Under the pieces are notes generated by a model. It saw nothing but the letters and a program-made list of their open reading frames with translations. It was not told the origin of the DNA and did no database searches. A program made the translations under genes and the position numbers. Below, in pieces: positions 24,845 to 34,885 of a stretch of DNA of 64,000 nucleotides. The number at the start of each line of letters is the position of its first letter. Position 1 is the first letter of the stretch. Origin of the DNA: Fluoribacter dumoffii NY 23 (GTDB taxonomy: Bacteria; Pseudomonadota; Gammaproteobacteria; Legionellales; Legionellaceae); contig NZ_CM001373.1 of assembly GCF_000236165.1 (NCBI RefSeq), forward strand, positions 2,178,231 through 2,242,230, given 5' to 3'.

Positions 24845-25534
24845 ATGCAACATAAAGAATATCATCGAATTGAACGCATTGGCTGGTTGCGTGCTGCCGT
24901 ACTAGGTGCCAACGACGGGATCATTTCTACTGCGAGCTTATTAATTGGTGTTGCTGCCGCACATACCTCATATAATGGAATTCTTATAGCCGGTTTTGCG
25001 GGATTAATTGCTGGCGCCATGTCGATGGCTGCGGGTGAGTATATCTCTGTAAGCTCCCAGGCAGATACTGAAAAATCCGCCCTCAAACGGGAAAAAAAAG
25101 AACTTGAGGCCAATTTAGCAAATGAAATGGAAGAACTAACTTCTATATACGTAAAACGCGGATTAGAACCTGCCCTGGCAAAAGAAGTTGTAACACAGAT
25201 GATGGCCAAGGATGCTTTAGGTACCCATGCCCGAGACGAACTTGGGATTACAGAAATATCCAGTGCACGCCCCCTGCAAGCGGCATTGTTTTCTGCGTGC
25301 AGTTTTACCCTCGGTTCATTGTTGCCGCTTTTAATCATTTTTCTTGCTCCCAGGGAGCATCTCATCCTTATCATCTCAGTGATGGCGGTTCTTTTTTTGG
25401 CATTACTTGGAGCTGTGGCTGCACGGGTTGGCGGTGCAAGCGTTCTGTCAGGAGCACTGCGTGTTGTGGTTTGGGGCACACTTGCAATGATTGTGAGCGC
25501 TGGTATAGGTTCCTTGTTGGGTATTGCAGTATAA
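24845..25534 (+). CDS. VIT1/CCC1-family membrane transporter (Fe2+/Mn2+)
   Basis: About 229 residues from ATG 24845 (GGGAG 11 bases upstream; a TTG at 24827 is less likely). It is a classic VIT1/CCC1 protein. Helix 1 includes GWLRAAVLGANDGIISTASLL, helix 2 GAMSMAAGEYISVSSQ, then a charged cytoplasmic helix (DTEKSALKREKKELE...MEELTSIYVKRGLEPALAKEVV) that carries the metal-binding glutamates, and three more helices. These proteins export or sequester ferrous iron and manganese. Length is normal for bacterial members. The position after the cupin and TrxC suggests a role in metal or redox stress. Confidence 0.85.
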   Translation: MQHKEYHRIERIGWLRAAVLGANDGIISTASLLIGVAAAHTSYNGILIAGFAGLIAGAMSMAAGEYISVSSQADTEKSALKREKKELEANLANEMEELTSIYVKRGLEPALAKEVVTQMMAKDALGTHARDELGITEISSARPLQAALFSACSFTLGSLLPLLIIFLAPREHLILIISVMAVLFLALLGAVAARVGGASVLSGALRVVVWGTLAMIVSAGIGSLLGIAV

Positions 25535-25713
25535 GATTAATCCCCCTCTAGAGAATAATTTAGGGCAGTCCTGCCGAAAGCATTTAATTAAATTGAATGT
25601 TTCCTTTAACATAAGCTCTCAATTGTATGATACAATTGCCAAAATATAAGCATATTGAACAACAAAAAATATCCTTACCCCCTTCCACAGAACACCAGTT
25701 AAAAGGAAACAGC

Positions 25714-26982
25714 ATGAGTTTTAGTTCGTTAGGTTTAATCCCGCCTTTACTACAATCCATTGAAGAATTAGGCTATAAAGATCCCTCCCCTATTCAAACT
25801 AAAGCCATTCCCATAGTATTAGCTGGTAAAGATGTTTTGGCTTCCGCACAAACAGGAACAGGTAAAACCGCAAGCTTCGTATTACCTGTATTGCACATGT
25901 TAAGTGCCAAGCCCAGGGCGAAAAGCAATAGGACCCGCGTCCTCATCCTTACCCCTACACGGGAATTAGCAAGTCAGGTACATGAAAGCATTCGTGAATA
26001 CGGACGCTATCTATCGCTTCGTTCGGCGGTGGTTTTTGGCGGGGTGAAGATTAATCCCCAGATGATGAAATTACGTTCTGGAGTTGAACTGTTGGTTGCC
26101 ACCCCAGGCCGTTTACTGGATCTTTTCCAGCAACGCGCCATCCAGTTTGATCAAGTGGATACCCTGATATTGGATGAAGCCGACAGGATGCTGGATATGG
26201 GGTTTATTCACGATATACGGCGTATTATTAACTGCTTACCTAAAAACCGGCAAAATCTGCTGTTTTCAGCCACGTTTACTGATGAAATTCGTAAACTGGT
26301 TAAAACCATTTTAAACGAACCCGTAGCAATTGATGTTACTCCTCGAAATACAACCGTAGCTAAAATCAAACAAACCGTGCATCCAGTTGATAAAAGCCAA
26401 AAAGCGGCATTACTCAGTCATTTAATTCACAAAAATAAATGGGGCCAGACCCTGGTGTTTTCCAGAACGAAACATGGAGCGAACAAATTAGTAAAACAAT
26501 TGGCGGAAGCACAAATTTATGCAGCCGCTTTTCACGGCAATAAATCTCAATCCCAAAGAACCAAAACCCTGGAAGAGTTTAAGTCCGGAGAATTACATAT
26601 CCTGGTGGCTACAGATATTGCTGCTCGCGGAATTGATATTGAGCAGTTACCCTGCGTGGTTAATTTTGATTTACCCCAGGTTGCTGAAGATTACGTCCAC
26701 CGCATCGGTAGAACCGGTCGTGCGGGAGCTCCGGGATTAGCCGTTTCTTTAGTGAGCGCTGATGAGATAAATCAATTGCAAGCGATAGAAAAACTTATTC
26801 AGCATAAATTAAACCGAATTGAGATTGAAGATTTTGAACCCAAACACAATGTACCGCAGACTACCCATGTTTCAAAACCTAAAAAACCCGTCTCTTCAAA
26901 AAAGAAAACCACCTCCACGCACAGTAAACCTAACAGGAAACCTTTAGCCAAAAGTGCAGCAAGAGCCCGCTCCCAATCTTAG
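25714..26982 (+). CDS. rhlE: DEAD-box RNA helicase RhlE
   Basis: About 422 residues from ATG 25714 (MSFSSLGL), which has AAAAGGAAAC upstream and matches the start of RhlE homologues. A 29-residue upstream extension is unlikely. Motifs in order: Q motif ([13 protein letters not shown]), [31 protein letters not shown], the C-lobe [16 protein letters not shown] and [10 protein letters not shown]. The C-terminal ~60 residues are basic ([14 protein letters not shown]) and bind RNA. RhlE takes part in ribosome assembly and RNA turnover, often in cold adaptation. Confidence 0.92.
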   Translation: MSFSSLGLIPPLLQSIEELGYKDPSPIQTKAIPIVLAGKDVLASAQTGTGKTASFVLPVLHMLSAKPRAKSNRTRVLILTPTRELASQVHESIREYGRYLSLRSAVVFGGVKINPQMMKLRSGVELLVATPGRLLDLFQQRAIQFDQVDTLILDEADRMLDMGFIHDIRRIINCLPKNRQNLLFSATFTDEIRKLVKTILNEPVAIDVTPRNTTVAKIKQTVHPVDKSQKAALLSHLIHKNKWGQTLVFSRTKHGANKLVKQLAEAQIYAAAFHGNKSQSQRTKTLEEFKSGELHILVATDIAARGIDIEQLPCVVNFDLPQVAEDYVHRIGRTGRAGAPGLAVSLVSADEINQLQAIEKLIQHKLNRIEIEDFEPKHNVPQTTHVSKPKKPVSSKKKTTSTHSKPNRKPLAKSAARARSQS

Positions 26983-27061
26983 CAATCAAATGTCTTCAAT
27001 GGCTTTGGTTGCTCTTATTGTTTAAAGAATCAGCATACCTGGGCTATGGGTAAGCTTAAAT

Positions 27062-28171
27062 TTAATTATTTTGGTTAACCCATGAGGTAAAGCGTTCCGC
27101 TTGCTTGCTCCATAGTTCAGGGTAAAGTAAAGTAAAATGGCCGTGCGAAGTCGGTGAACCTTTTTGCAAAACCCATTGTCCCTGTTTTACTTGTCTCATG
27201 AGCTCAGGCATTCGATTAAATTCGGGTGAATCCAAAGCATCATCAGTAAAATCCAGAGCAAATACTTTTGTTTTTATTGTCGATAACAACGGTTCTGGAT
27301 CGTAGTCCCTGGAAGCTGCCATAATATAAATGATATCGTTAGCGTCCTTTTTTGTACTCTGCTTTACCGCTGAATGGATGTAATCGGTCGCTTCTCGTGT
27401 ATTGGAAATAGTGTGTTGCAAATGAGGGACGCCATCGACCATCATCGCCACTAGTGGCCAAATTGCCTGTACCCCATAAGGTTGGTTTGTGTAATTTCCA
27501 TTTTCCCAAGAGGGATCATTTTTTATACTGTTAATGACGATTTGACGCCATAATAAATTGCGTCCATCAATTTTACGCGGCAGGCACACAATAGGCATAA
27601 TCCCATCCATAAATTCAGGATACAACTCGCTCCATAACCAGCTGTGCATACCCCCCATAGAGGTACCAACAATCATTTTTAAATGAGTAATTTTTAAATG
27701 CGAGGAAACTAACTGATGCTGTAATTCAACCATATCCTGATAGGTATATTGGGGAAACTTCATACGGAGACCATCACTGGGTTTACTTGATTGTCCCTGA
27801 CCAATATTATCCGGAAAAATCAGATAATAATTATTTGCATCAAAGGGTTTTCCTGGAGCTAATAATGCTTTTTTAAAGTGTTCAAACAGGTCACTCCCGC
27901 TACCGCCTGTCCAATGCAAAAATAAAACTGCATTTTTTATTTCACCTTGATTATTTTTTTGCGGAATCCCTGCCGTAATATAATGAATGCGGAGATTGTC
28001 TAAGGTTTGGCCATTTTTAAATTGGTATTTGGGAATAATAAACTGATTTTCTTTATAACCAGTTATTTCTTGTCTTTTGGGTGCGGAAGGCGTCAATTTG
28101 TTTGGTTCTCCATAAGTTGGCTGTAGCTGAAAAAACAGGATAGAACACAATAAAAGAGTAGTTTTTCTCAT
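27062..28171 (-). CDS. Exported MetX-like alpha/beta hydrolase
   Basis: A 369-residue protein with a signal peptide (KTTLLLCSILFFQLQPTYG). The hydrolase fold shows the oxyanion region AVLFLHWTGGSGSD, FPDNIGQGQSSKP, the nucleophile elbow MIVGTSMGGMHSW, and a C-terminal SHGHF histidine, with Asp in ALDFTDDALDS. The sequence follows homoserine O-acetyltransferase-like (MetX-type) hydrolases, but export to the periplasm and the altered loops argue against methionine synthesis. It may be an esterase or acyltransferase. It is divergent from a LysR regulator across 340 bp, which suggests that the regulator controls it. Confidence 0.75.
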   Translation of the reverse strand: MRKTTLLLCSILFFQLQPTYGEPNKLTPSAPKRQEITGYKENQFIIPKYQFKNGQTLDNLRIHYITAGIPQKNNQGEIKNAVLFLHWTGGSGSDLFEHFKKALLAPGKPFDANNYYLIFPDNIGQGQSSKPSDGLRMKFPQYTYQDMVELQHQLVSSHLKITHLKMIVGTSMGGMHSWLWSELYPEFMDGIMPIVCLPRKIDGRNLLWRQIVINSIKNDPSWENGNYTNQPYGVQAIWPLVAMMVDGVPHLQHTISNTREATDYIHSAVKQSTKKDANDIIYIMAASRDYDPEPLLSTIKTKVFALDFTDDALDSPEFNRMPELMRQVKQGQWVLQKGSPTSHGHFTLLYPELWSKQAERFTSWVNQNN

Positions 28172-28511
28172 TTACTCAAACCCTTATTTAATTTATATAC
28201 CCTTCTTATTAAAATACATAACGATTGTCTTGAATACATTATCGATGTTTTATTGTTTTAGTGATTTAAGAATAACTGGTATTTAGAACACTTGCTCAGC
28301 ACTATGATGCCCAATAAAACGATAAGCGCTTTTGCCAGGCATCTGGATTGTTATCCAGTATGATTCAGGTTTCGCTGCAAAAACAAAGCATTTCTTTCAA
28401 AATGCAAGCAGCCAAAATGCTACTCCCAAATTGATAATTTTATTAAGACTATAATTAATAAAGTTTTTAGATGTTTAAAAACAAATTAACATTAAACAAC
28501 AAGGCGCATAT
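28172..28511. promoter_or_regulatory. Divergent promoter region between hydrolase and LysR gene
   Basis: 340 bp without coding frames, AT-rich. No perfect dyad of the T-N11-A type could be singled out, though such LysR sites are short and easily missed. The LysR ATG is preceded by AAGGCGCATAT. Confidence 0.4.
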
Positions 28512-29396
28512 ATGAATAGCAACGAATTAAAATCATTTTTAATGGTTTATGAATATCGTTCTTTCTCAATTGCAGCAAAACGCTTGTATGTCACTCAATC
28601 TGCCATAAGCAAGCGCATCAATAATTTGGAACATGAATTTAAAGTCAAATTATTTGAAATGCGGGGAGGAGTAATTATTCCTACTCTGGAAGGACAATTG
28701 CTTATCCCCTATGCCCGATTGCTTCTGCATACCTTTTATAATGCTGCAGATAACCTAAGCAATCCTGAAATGGTAGAAATACCCGTATTTCTGGGTACCT
28801 CCACTTTTCCATCCTTACAATTTTTGCCGCAATTCATGGAGTATTTGCTGGAACATAATATTAATTCTCCTAATTTTCATATCAGGCAGATGGCAAAGCA
28901 AGACCTGATACCTGGATTACAAAATGGGATGATTGATTTGGCATTAACTACTGAAGATTTAGTAATCGATAATGACATTTTAAGCAATCAACTCGACGAG
29001 GAAGATGTTTACATTGTCGTCTCCCACAAGCATGAGCTGGCAAATGAAAACAAAATGGATTTTAACAAACTGGCTCAATATCCGTGCATTTTAACTGAGC
29101 GAGGTTTTTCCATTCGCGATAATCTGGAGCGAATTTTTTTAAAATATGAATTGCCTCTCATAGTGAATCACGAGCTATTTTCTTTAGATGCAATAAAAAA
29201 ATTGGTAAAAACTGGATTAGGCTGGAGTGCATTGCCAAAACAGTATTGCAATGAGGAACTGGTGCAATTAAAAATAGAAGGCTACTCTGAAAAAATAAAA
29301 TTATGCTGGTATTGCCACAAAAATCGCGCTGACTCTAAAATAATAAAATATATTGCCCAATTGTTGAAAGAATCTCTTTCTTCTGTTCGAAGTTAA
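28512..29396 (+). CDS. LysR-family transcriptional regulator
   Basis: A 294-residue protein with the standard LysR layout. The N-terminal winged HTH spans 1-60 (SFSIAAKRLYVTQSAISKRINNLEHEFKVKLFE), then a linker helix and a periplasmic-binding-like effector domain (~88-290: IPVFLGTSTFPSLQFLPQ; GMIDLALTTEDLVI; LVKTGLGWSALPKQYC). Length and motif order are normal. It probably regulates the divergent exported hydrolase and perhaps itself. The ligand is unknown. Confidence 0.85.
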   Translation: MNSNELKSFLMVYEYRSFSIAAKRLYVTQSAISKRINNLEHEFKVKLFEMRGGVIIPTLEGQLLIPYARLLLHTFYNAADNLSNPEMVEIPVFLGTSTFPSLQFLPQFMEYLLEHNINSPNFHIRQMAKQDLIPGLQNGMIDLALTTEDLVIDNDILSNQLDEEDVYIVVSHKHELANENKMDFNKLAQYPCILTERGFSIRDNLERIFLKYELPLIVNHELFSLDAIKKLVKTGLGWSALPKQYCNEELVQLKIEGYSEKIKLCWYCHKNRADSKIIKYIAQLLKESLSSVRS

Positions 29397-29543
29397 ACTC
29401 GCTCATTAGATCAATGCAATCTCCCTCTCACTTAAGCATTTCTAAAATAGGCCTGGAGAAATCTCATCTCCAGACACATCCCTACTCAAAATCTCTGCCC
29501 CATTCTTTTTAGGAATAGTTCAGAACACTTTAATTCAAAGGCT

Positions 29544-29563
29544 CTTAAATAGCTCTTAATTCT
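29544..29563 (+). promoter_or_regulatory. Putative PmrA box upstream of the glycosyltransferase gene
   Basis: Two half-sites, CTTAAATA (29544) and CTTAATTC (29555), are in tandem with an exact 11-bp period. This fits the Legionella PmrA consensus cTTAATatT-N2-cTTAATatT with a few mismatches. It lies 45-64 bp before the ATG at 29608. PmrA activates many Dot/Icm effector genes, so this supports the effector assignment of the gene downstream. Confidence 0.55.
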
Positions 29564-29607
29564 CATTTCATAAACTAAACACAAGCTAATTAACTTAGGA
29601 GTTATAA

Positions 29608-31071
29608 ATGCAAAGCCGAATAGATAATTCAACCAAGTCCCAGCGCTCATCCCTTTTACACGATCCCTACGGATTATTACAGGTACCCAAACCCACTCAA
29701 CCGATTCCTGATTTACCCCTGCTTTTAGAAAAAAACGATTTGGCTAATGTACCGGTGGAATCTTATGCAGAACCCAAGGAAGCAATCATTCCGAAAAGAA
29801 TGAACTACATCTACATAGTGAATCCTATTGAGGCAAGCAATCCTAAAGATAAACACCTAAAAACGATTGCTCTCTTTAAAAAATTATATCCCGACTATAT
29901 AACCACCCTATGGATTACTTCCTCGGCTTATCCCCCAGAAGAAAAAGAAAAGCTAATTAATTGGGCCAAAGAAAATAAAATTCATTTATTAGACAGCAGT
30001 ATATTGGATGGGCATATTGGACCTTCTGAGCAGATGTATCAGTTAGAGCTATTACGCCGTAATTATGCTGCAGCAACAGATCAACTCCGTCTTGCAATTC
30101 TGTACCACTTTGGCGGTATTTACAGTGATGTTGATGTAGTAGCAGACCCAGATCCCAATCATAGACTTCCCGAAGAATTAAAGGCGCCGCTAGGTCTATA
30201 TATTCATAATGGTCACGTACGTATCACCCGATATAACGAGCATCCTCTCGAGTTATATAATATGGCAAAACGCTTTGGTGATAATCCTGAGGACTATTGT
30301 AAAATTCGTTATGGATCCTCCAATGATTTTATTTTAGCGGTTAAGCATTGCCCTATTTTGCAAAAACTCCTCGAGAAAATCGCCTCTAAATACCTAGTAC
30401 CAGCCCAGGATTTATTAAAAAATACAGAATACCAAAATCCTTATACAGGAGTTTACTTTCCCTTTAATCCTGATAAGCCCTGGTCCACTATCGGCTTTTT
30501 AAAACAATGGATAATAGAAGTAACAGGTCCCACTTCATTGAACGAAATCTACGAACAAGAATTTCCTCAAATAGATGATGCAATTGAGCAAAATGAAAGT
30601 TTTCTTGGGAGTTTCTATTTTGCAAATGAATTGAGTTGGTTAAAATTAAAAACGAATCAAACCGCTTTTCCTGAAAAAGCAATTGAAATCGGCGTAACTT
30701 CCTTACTCTATGATTTAATGGTGGAGCCTAACACTTTACGCTTAGACAGATATCTGTCCTTTATAAGTAAAGAACAAATGGTCGATGTACTTGAAAGCCT
30801 GTCACAGTACAATCCAAAACAGTTAGAGAACGTAAAATTTGTTTTCCCACATGACCTTGCGCTCCATTCGCTCCTACTCTCGCAGGCAAATAAATTTCCT
30901 GCACTTTCTCCGACTGTCTTAACAGCAGCTGAAGAACCAATCCTTCTTAATAGCATGGATAAACCAGTCCCTGCTAATAAATATAGATTTTTCCAACCTG
31001 TAGTTAATTTTTTTGAAAAAATTAACCCTTCAAAAACACTCGTTGAAAATCTGTTTACCTCACCTAAATAA
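29608..31071 (+). CDS. DXD glycosyltransferase, putative Dot/Icm effector
   Basis: A 487-residue protein. The core is a sugar-nucleotide-dependent glycosyltransferase of the TcdA/TcdB-Och1 type: MNYIYIVNPIE at the fold start (~67), AATDQLRLAILYHFGGIYSDVDVV with the DXD metal site at D174-V-D176, and a downstream NDFILAVKHCP region. A long helical C-terminal part (~270-487) lacks known motifs and ends KTLVENLFTSPK. Such enzymes in Legionella (SetA, Lgt family) modify host proteins. A PmrA-like box is present upstream and AGGAG precedes the ATG. A perfect 32-bp palindrome terminates it. Acceptor protein and sugar donor are unknown. Confidence 0.7.
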   Translation: MQSRIDNSTKSQRSSLLHDPYGLLQVPKPTQPIPDLPLLLEKNDLANVPVESYAEPKEAIIPKRMNYIYIVNPIEASNPKDKHLKTIALFKKLYPDYITTLWITSSAYPPEEKEKLINWAKENKIHLLDSSILDGHIGPSEQMYQLELLRRNYAAATDQLRLAILYHFGGIYSDVDVVADPDPNHRLPEELKAPLGLYIHNGHVRITRYNEHPLELYNMAKRFGDNPEDYCKIRYGSSNDFILAVKHCPILQKLLEKIASKYLVPAQDLLKNTEYQNPYTGVYFPFNPDKPWSTIGFLKQWIIEVTGPTSLNEIYEQEFPQIDDAIEQNESFLGSFYFANELSWLKLKTNQTAFPEKAIEIGVTSLLYDLMVEPNTLRLDRYLSFISKEQMVDVLESLSQYNPKQLENVKFVFPHDLALHSLLLSQANKFPALSPTVLTAAEEPILLNSMDKPVPANKYRFFQPVVNFFEKINPSKTLVENLFTSPK

Positions 31072-31072
31072 T

Positions 31073-31104
31073 AGAAAACAAGGGGGACGTCCCCCTTGTT
31101 TTCT
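31073..31104. terminator. Perfect 32-bp palindromic bidirectional terminator
   Basis: AGAAAACAAGGGGGAC is followed directly by its exact complement. It lies between the convergent glycosyltransferase (+) and GH16 (-) genes. The A-rich left arm and T-rich right arm provide U-tracts in both directions. Confidence 0.85.
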
Positions 31105-31145
31105 TCTAACTTATTGGATCTGTTTTCTAGACAGCGAAGTGATAC

Positions 31146-32669
31146 CTAATTTATAAAAACATCCTTTTGCACCATGTTGGAATTGAGATTGGAGCACACT
31201 GCATTAATAAAATAGGTAAATTTCCCTGGGGTCCCCGGCAAAGAATGATCCGTCCAGTTAAGTGAATTACCTTGCCAAAGAACACGCTGCTGCCAGTCAC
31301 GAACCTGATAACTGGTTACCGGCAAGCTTAGTACTGGCGATGACCAACCAAGACTGATGGCTTTTTTATCATTGCTGTAAGTAGCCTGGATATCAGTGGG
31401 CGATGCACACTGAGGAGTATCTGGAATGATTACATCATATTGTATATCTTGAGACACGCCATTGCTGCAGACCGAACTGAGATAATAGGTGAATTTACCT
31501 GAGGTACCAGGGAGCGACGTATCAGTCCAGGTTAATTTATTATCCTGCCACAACACCCTCTTTTGCCAATCTTTCACTTTATAGGCAAGAACATTAGTGC
31601 TGTCCGCTGGCGCTTGCCATTTTAAATTAATATTTCTTTTATCAAGGCTGTAATATGCAGCAAAATTAATCGGCGGATTACAGGCATCCGGTGCAGAACT
31701 GTTCACCTTATAAAATTTGACGCTATTAATTTGCATGCTTGCCGCTTGCATTTTCGAATTAGGAGCACCAGCATAAGGACCGCCTACGGCGAGATTGACA
31801 ATCAGGTAATAACCCCCATTGGGATCATTGAATCCCCGTTGCAATGCCTGCGCACCATCAGCGGGCAAAGTATCCGTTTTTAAAGGACCCCAGGTTTTAA
31901 CATTATCGATATAGCCGGTGAGAATATATCCCCCATTCTGACTGTTGGGATCTGCTTCCCACTCAAATCCCCAGGTATGCGGGCTTTGATAGGCTAATTG
32001 AGGAAATTGATGAGATTCTAGTGGGTACCCTATGCCACGACAATCCCAGCCCCCGCATTGTGGTGCATTTCCATTAAAGTGCAGCGTGGCAGTAGTCACG
32101 TTAAATGCGGTATTTTGGGGATAGGCTTCCATAATATCGATTTCCCCATTTTGCGGCCAATTGGAATCATAAGTGGGCATCATCCAGATTGCCGGCCATA
32201 AACCACGGTTATAGGTACTGGGATTTGTTCCTTGCTGACACAATCCATCAATGCTTTTTGTACATACGGGTAAATTGATATTTACTTCAAGGTATCCGTG
32301 TTTTGTAGCTTTGGTTGTCCAGACCTCTGAGGGGATCGGGGAATTAAACGGAGGAGAGTTAAGATTAGCCCTAGTCATTATTTCACCACTTAGCCAATAA
32401 CCCGTATTGATCAGATCTGCGAGCAGCGTTAATTTTCCATCCGCTTTTTTAATGACTTTGGAAGTATTGTAAACATTAATTTCCCCTGACATCCGATGAT
32501 CATAATTCGTGGATGCATAGTAATTGAGGCCGTTGCTTGCTTTATCTTGCAAAATATCGGTAATTAACTGGCATGATTTTGTTGAATCAAAAGAACAGGT
32601 AGCTGAAATAGCAAGGGAGCTTGTGAGCACGGACGGCAAGATGAAAAGCAAGTGTTTATTTTTTATCAT
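31146..32669 (-). CDS. Secreted GH16 endo-glucanase with two C-terminal repeats
   Basis: A 507-residue exported protein (signal KHLLFILPSVLTSSLAIS). A GH16 domain spans ~55-325. The catalytic signature is NGEIDIMEAYPQ near residues 172-183, matching ExDxxE with nucleophile and acid-base glutamates. Trp-rich substrate strands such as PAIWMMPTYDSNWP and WGFEWEAD surround it. Two tandem ~88-residue fibronectin-like repeats follow, each beginning C(N/A)xPxx(F/I)xAxYS and containing VxDWQxRVLWQ-NxLxWTDxSLPGT-GKFTY. GH16 enzymes cleave beta-1,3- or beta-1,3-1,4-glucans or agar. The protein probably degrades algal, fungal or amoebal polysaccharide outside the cell. There is no operon partner. Confidence 0.88.
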   Translation of the reverse strand: MIKNKHLLFILPSVLTSSLAISATCSFDSTKSCQLITDILQDKASNGLNYYASTNYDHRMSGEINVYNTSKVIKKADGKLTLLADLINTGYWLSGEIMTRANLNSPPFNSPIPSEVWTTKATKHGYLEVNINLPVCTKSIDGLCQQGTNPSTYNRGLWPAIWMMPTYDSNWPQNGEIDIMEAYPQNTAFNVTTATLHFNGNAPQCGGWDCRGIGYPLESHQFPQLAYQSPHTWGFEWEADPNSQNGGYILTGYIDNVKTWGPLKTDTLPADGAQALQRGFNDPNGGYYLIVNLAVGGPYAGAPNSKMQAASMQINSVKFYKVNSSAPDACNPPINFAAYYSLDKRNINLKWQAPADSTNVLAYKVKDWQKRVLWQDNKLTWTDTSLPGTSGKFTYYLSSVCSNGVSQDIQYDVIIPDTPQCASPTDIQATYSNDKKAISLGWSSPVLSLPVTSYQVRDWQQRVLWQGNSLNWTDHSLPGTPGKFTYFINAVCSNLNSNMVQKDVFIN

Positions 32670-32802
32670 TAGTTTTTTCCTTATATTTATTATTATCTTT
32701 TCCTGTTAAAAATTAATACAATAGATTGTTTTTAATGATTATTTTTTCAAATAATCATTAAACGATAGTAAAGAAAAGGGATTACTTTTGCAAAAGTTCT
32801 GG

Positions 32803-32826
32803 ATTAACCCCATCAGAGGGGTTAAT
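32803..32826 (-). terminator. Terminator hairpin overlapping the end of the helical effector gene
   Basis: ATTAACCCC pairs with GGGGTTAAT over a 6-base loop. The stop codon of the leftward gene (32824-32822) is inside the stem. A U-tract follows only weakly (AACTTTTGC). Confidence 0.6.
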
Positions 32827-34591
32827 TAGGAGATACTCGGGGGATAGTGTTTTTCTCAGTGGCTTCTTCTTGTTGTTGTTTTATAATTCCCAAACTTTGT
32901 TTAAAAGATGCAAAATTTTTAATCATTTGCGAGCGCTCTTCATCCTTGATGGTTATTTTAAAATCCCCGTCTTTAGGTAATAATTTCTTGGGCGTGTAGG
33001 TGTTGACCATTTTTTCGATGAAATTTAAAAACGAGTGAGGGTGAGGTAATTTTTTAATATTCGTTTCAGTCACCAATATATGTTGTTCCAGCATTTTTTT
33101 TGCCTTTTCAGGGTCTTGTTCTTCATTTAGCAAAAATAATTCGTCCATAGCTTCTTGCAGAAGGGTTATATTTCTTTTTTGCGTTGGAGAGGGCGTTGCG
33201 CCATCACCGTTTTTAATTCGCTCTATTTCCTGTTGATAATGATCATAAAGTTTATTTAAATCTGCACGCAATTCAGGATTAATAAACAGTTCTTTTTTAC
33301 TTTCTTTTTCTAACATTTCCAGAACTTTCTGCTGTTGTTCCTGGCTGTAGGGAGTGAGGCGGGCTTCAATTTTGACTTTAATATCTTTAAGGGCCCCATA
33401 GTCTTTCTGCTGGATTAATTTTCTAGCAGCATCAATTTCATTTTTTAATTCCGGGTCGTTAGTGATTTTATCTGCCTCATCAAGCATCACCAAAACTTTG
33501 TTGTCTGAAATGGATTGATTCTCAATTTGGGTATACGCATTGTGAAGAGTTTGCGTTGAATCTCTTTCAGCAATAATTTTGAGAATGTCAGGCACAAGAA
33601 ATGATTTTTGTTCTGCAAACAGGCGTTTAGTGGTTTGGTATCCCAGCTCCTCAGAACTGATTTCACCGGTTAATACTTCACCCGATACCTCTAAAGTATA
33701 TTTAATTTTGTTATTCGTTATAGACAGGTAAATTTTATTTTTTTCTACCTCGGTAACAGGGTTATCATCGGAAAGCAAAACCGGATCATAAGCAATTTTT
33801 TTCTCCGCCTCGGCAGTTTGTTTCGCCACATTGGATAAATCCGATAAGGCGCTGGCCACATTTGCTAAATAGGCCATCGATTTGGCTACACTGTCCGGAT
33901 CCAATTCCTTAAGTGCTTGCCCCATAAAATCTCTTGGATGAGATGCAGGTTCGGAAATGGGATACTCTGGAGCAGTATTATCGAAAGCATGGGAAGAAAG
34001 ATAGGCGAGGTAATTAAAACCTATTAACCCTTTAGCCGGGACATCTCCTAATTCTGCAGCTCTTTGGAGAAGCTCCCTTTTTTCTGCATCATCCACCGCG
34101 ATTTCGGCAGCCATCCGATAAGCAATACCAAAATTTTCTTTTTTTAATTCTTCGATGAGAGGCAGGGCATTTTTTTGAATGTATGCTTCATCAGCATTTG
34201 CTGCAAAAAGGATCCATGTCCCTTCTTTATCCGCTGCAACATTCATATGCAGATGTGCCTGAAGCACTTTGGTCATATCAGGTTCGTAAAATTTATATTC
34301 TTCGAAAAAACGCTCAAACTTCGTTTTAAGATTACGTAATTCTGTTAATGCAGACTCTTCCAGCTGTCGACGCTGGTCAGTATTAAGTTGCGGATTATCG
34401 CGCAATTCGTTAAAAAAATCTGTTTCAATTTTTTTCTTTTCCCGCATTAAAATGAAATATTCTTTTAAAATAGGCGGGGTGGACGGAGAATTAATAAGAC
34501 TATCCCTACGTTCCTCGAGATTTGTCTGGTTAATAACCTGATCTAATAAACCCAGTCGATTTAAAACAACTAATCTTGGACGTAATGGCAT
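32822..34591 (-). CDS. Helical, coiled-coil-rich putative effector
   Basis: About 589 residues from ATG 34591 (MPLRPRL), which has GGTGAG 7 bases upstream; a TTG five codons earlier is less likely. No known domain is recognised. The chain is rich in Glu, Lys and Leu and almost wholly helical. Short repeats resembling Sel1/TPR units lie at ~140-200 (EELKKENFGIAYRMAAEIA, LLQRAAELGDVPAKGLIGFNYL), and long charged helices occupy ~360-560 (EQQQKVLEMLEKESKKELF; QEAMDELFLLNEEQDPEKAKKMLEQ). The AELGDVPAKGLIG stretch is Sel1-like. The C-terminus (QQQEEATEKNTIPRVSPN) carries an E-block of the kind favoured by Dot/Icm. No PmrA box was found. Confidence 0.5.
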   Translation of the reverse strand: MPLRPRLVVLNRLGLLDQVINQTNLEERRDSLINSPSTPPILKEYFILMREKKKIETDFFNELRDNPQLNTDQRRQLEESALTELRNLKTKFERFFEEYKFYEPDMTKVLQAHLHMNVAADKEGTWILFAANADEAYIQKNALPLIEELKKENFGIAYRMAAEIAVDDAEKRELLQRAAELGDVPAKGLIGFNYLAYLSSHAFDNTAPEYPISEPASHPRDFMGQALKELDPDSVAKSMAYLANVASALSDLSNVAKQTAEAEKKIAYDPVLLSDDNPVTEVEKNKIYLSITNNKIKYTLEVSGEVLTGEISSEELGYQTTKRLFAEQKSFLVPDILKIIAERDSTQTLHNAYTQIENQSISDNKVLVMLDEADKITNDPELKNEIDAARKLIQQKDYGALKDIKVKIEARLTPYSQEQQQKVLEMLEKESKKELFINPELRADLNKLYDHYQQEIERIKNGDGATPSPTQKRNITLLQEAMDELFLLNEEQDPEKAKKMLEQHILVTETNIKKLPHPHSFLNFIEKMVNTYTPKKLLPKDGDFKITIKDEERSQMIKNFASFKQSLGIIKQQQEEATEKNTIPRVSPN

Positions 34592-34885
34592 GTTTTTTCT
34601 CACCAAATTGGATATTTAAAAGTATAGCAGGATAGTGCCTTTATATTTTTCCTACATCCTAAACCAAAAATCAAAAAAAGCAGGCTGGTGCGTTTTAATT
34701 CTCCTGGACATTTAATTGACAACCTTAATTTTAAAGGTACTATAGCTAATCTTGGCTATGGATTAACCTTAAAAACAGTAACATCCGCTTAGTGTGGCCA
34801 AAATACCTAAAGGGTTGTGATTATCCTTTACTATCACAGCAATACAAATCGTATACCTGATATTCGTTTTTTAAAGGAGTAAAAC

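Noticed and set aside
24862..25479. 205-codon minus-strand frame
   Set aside because: It is a shadow of the VIT1/CCC1 transporter gene; codons follow the sense-strand bias.
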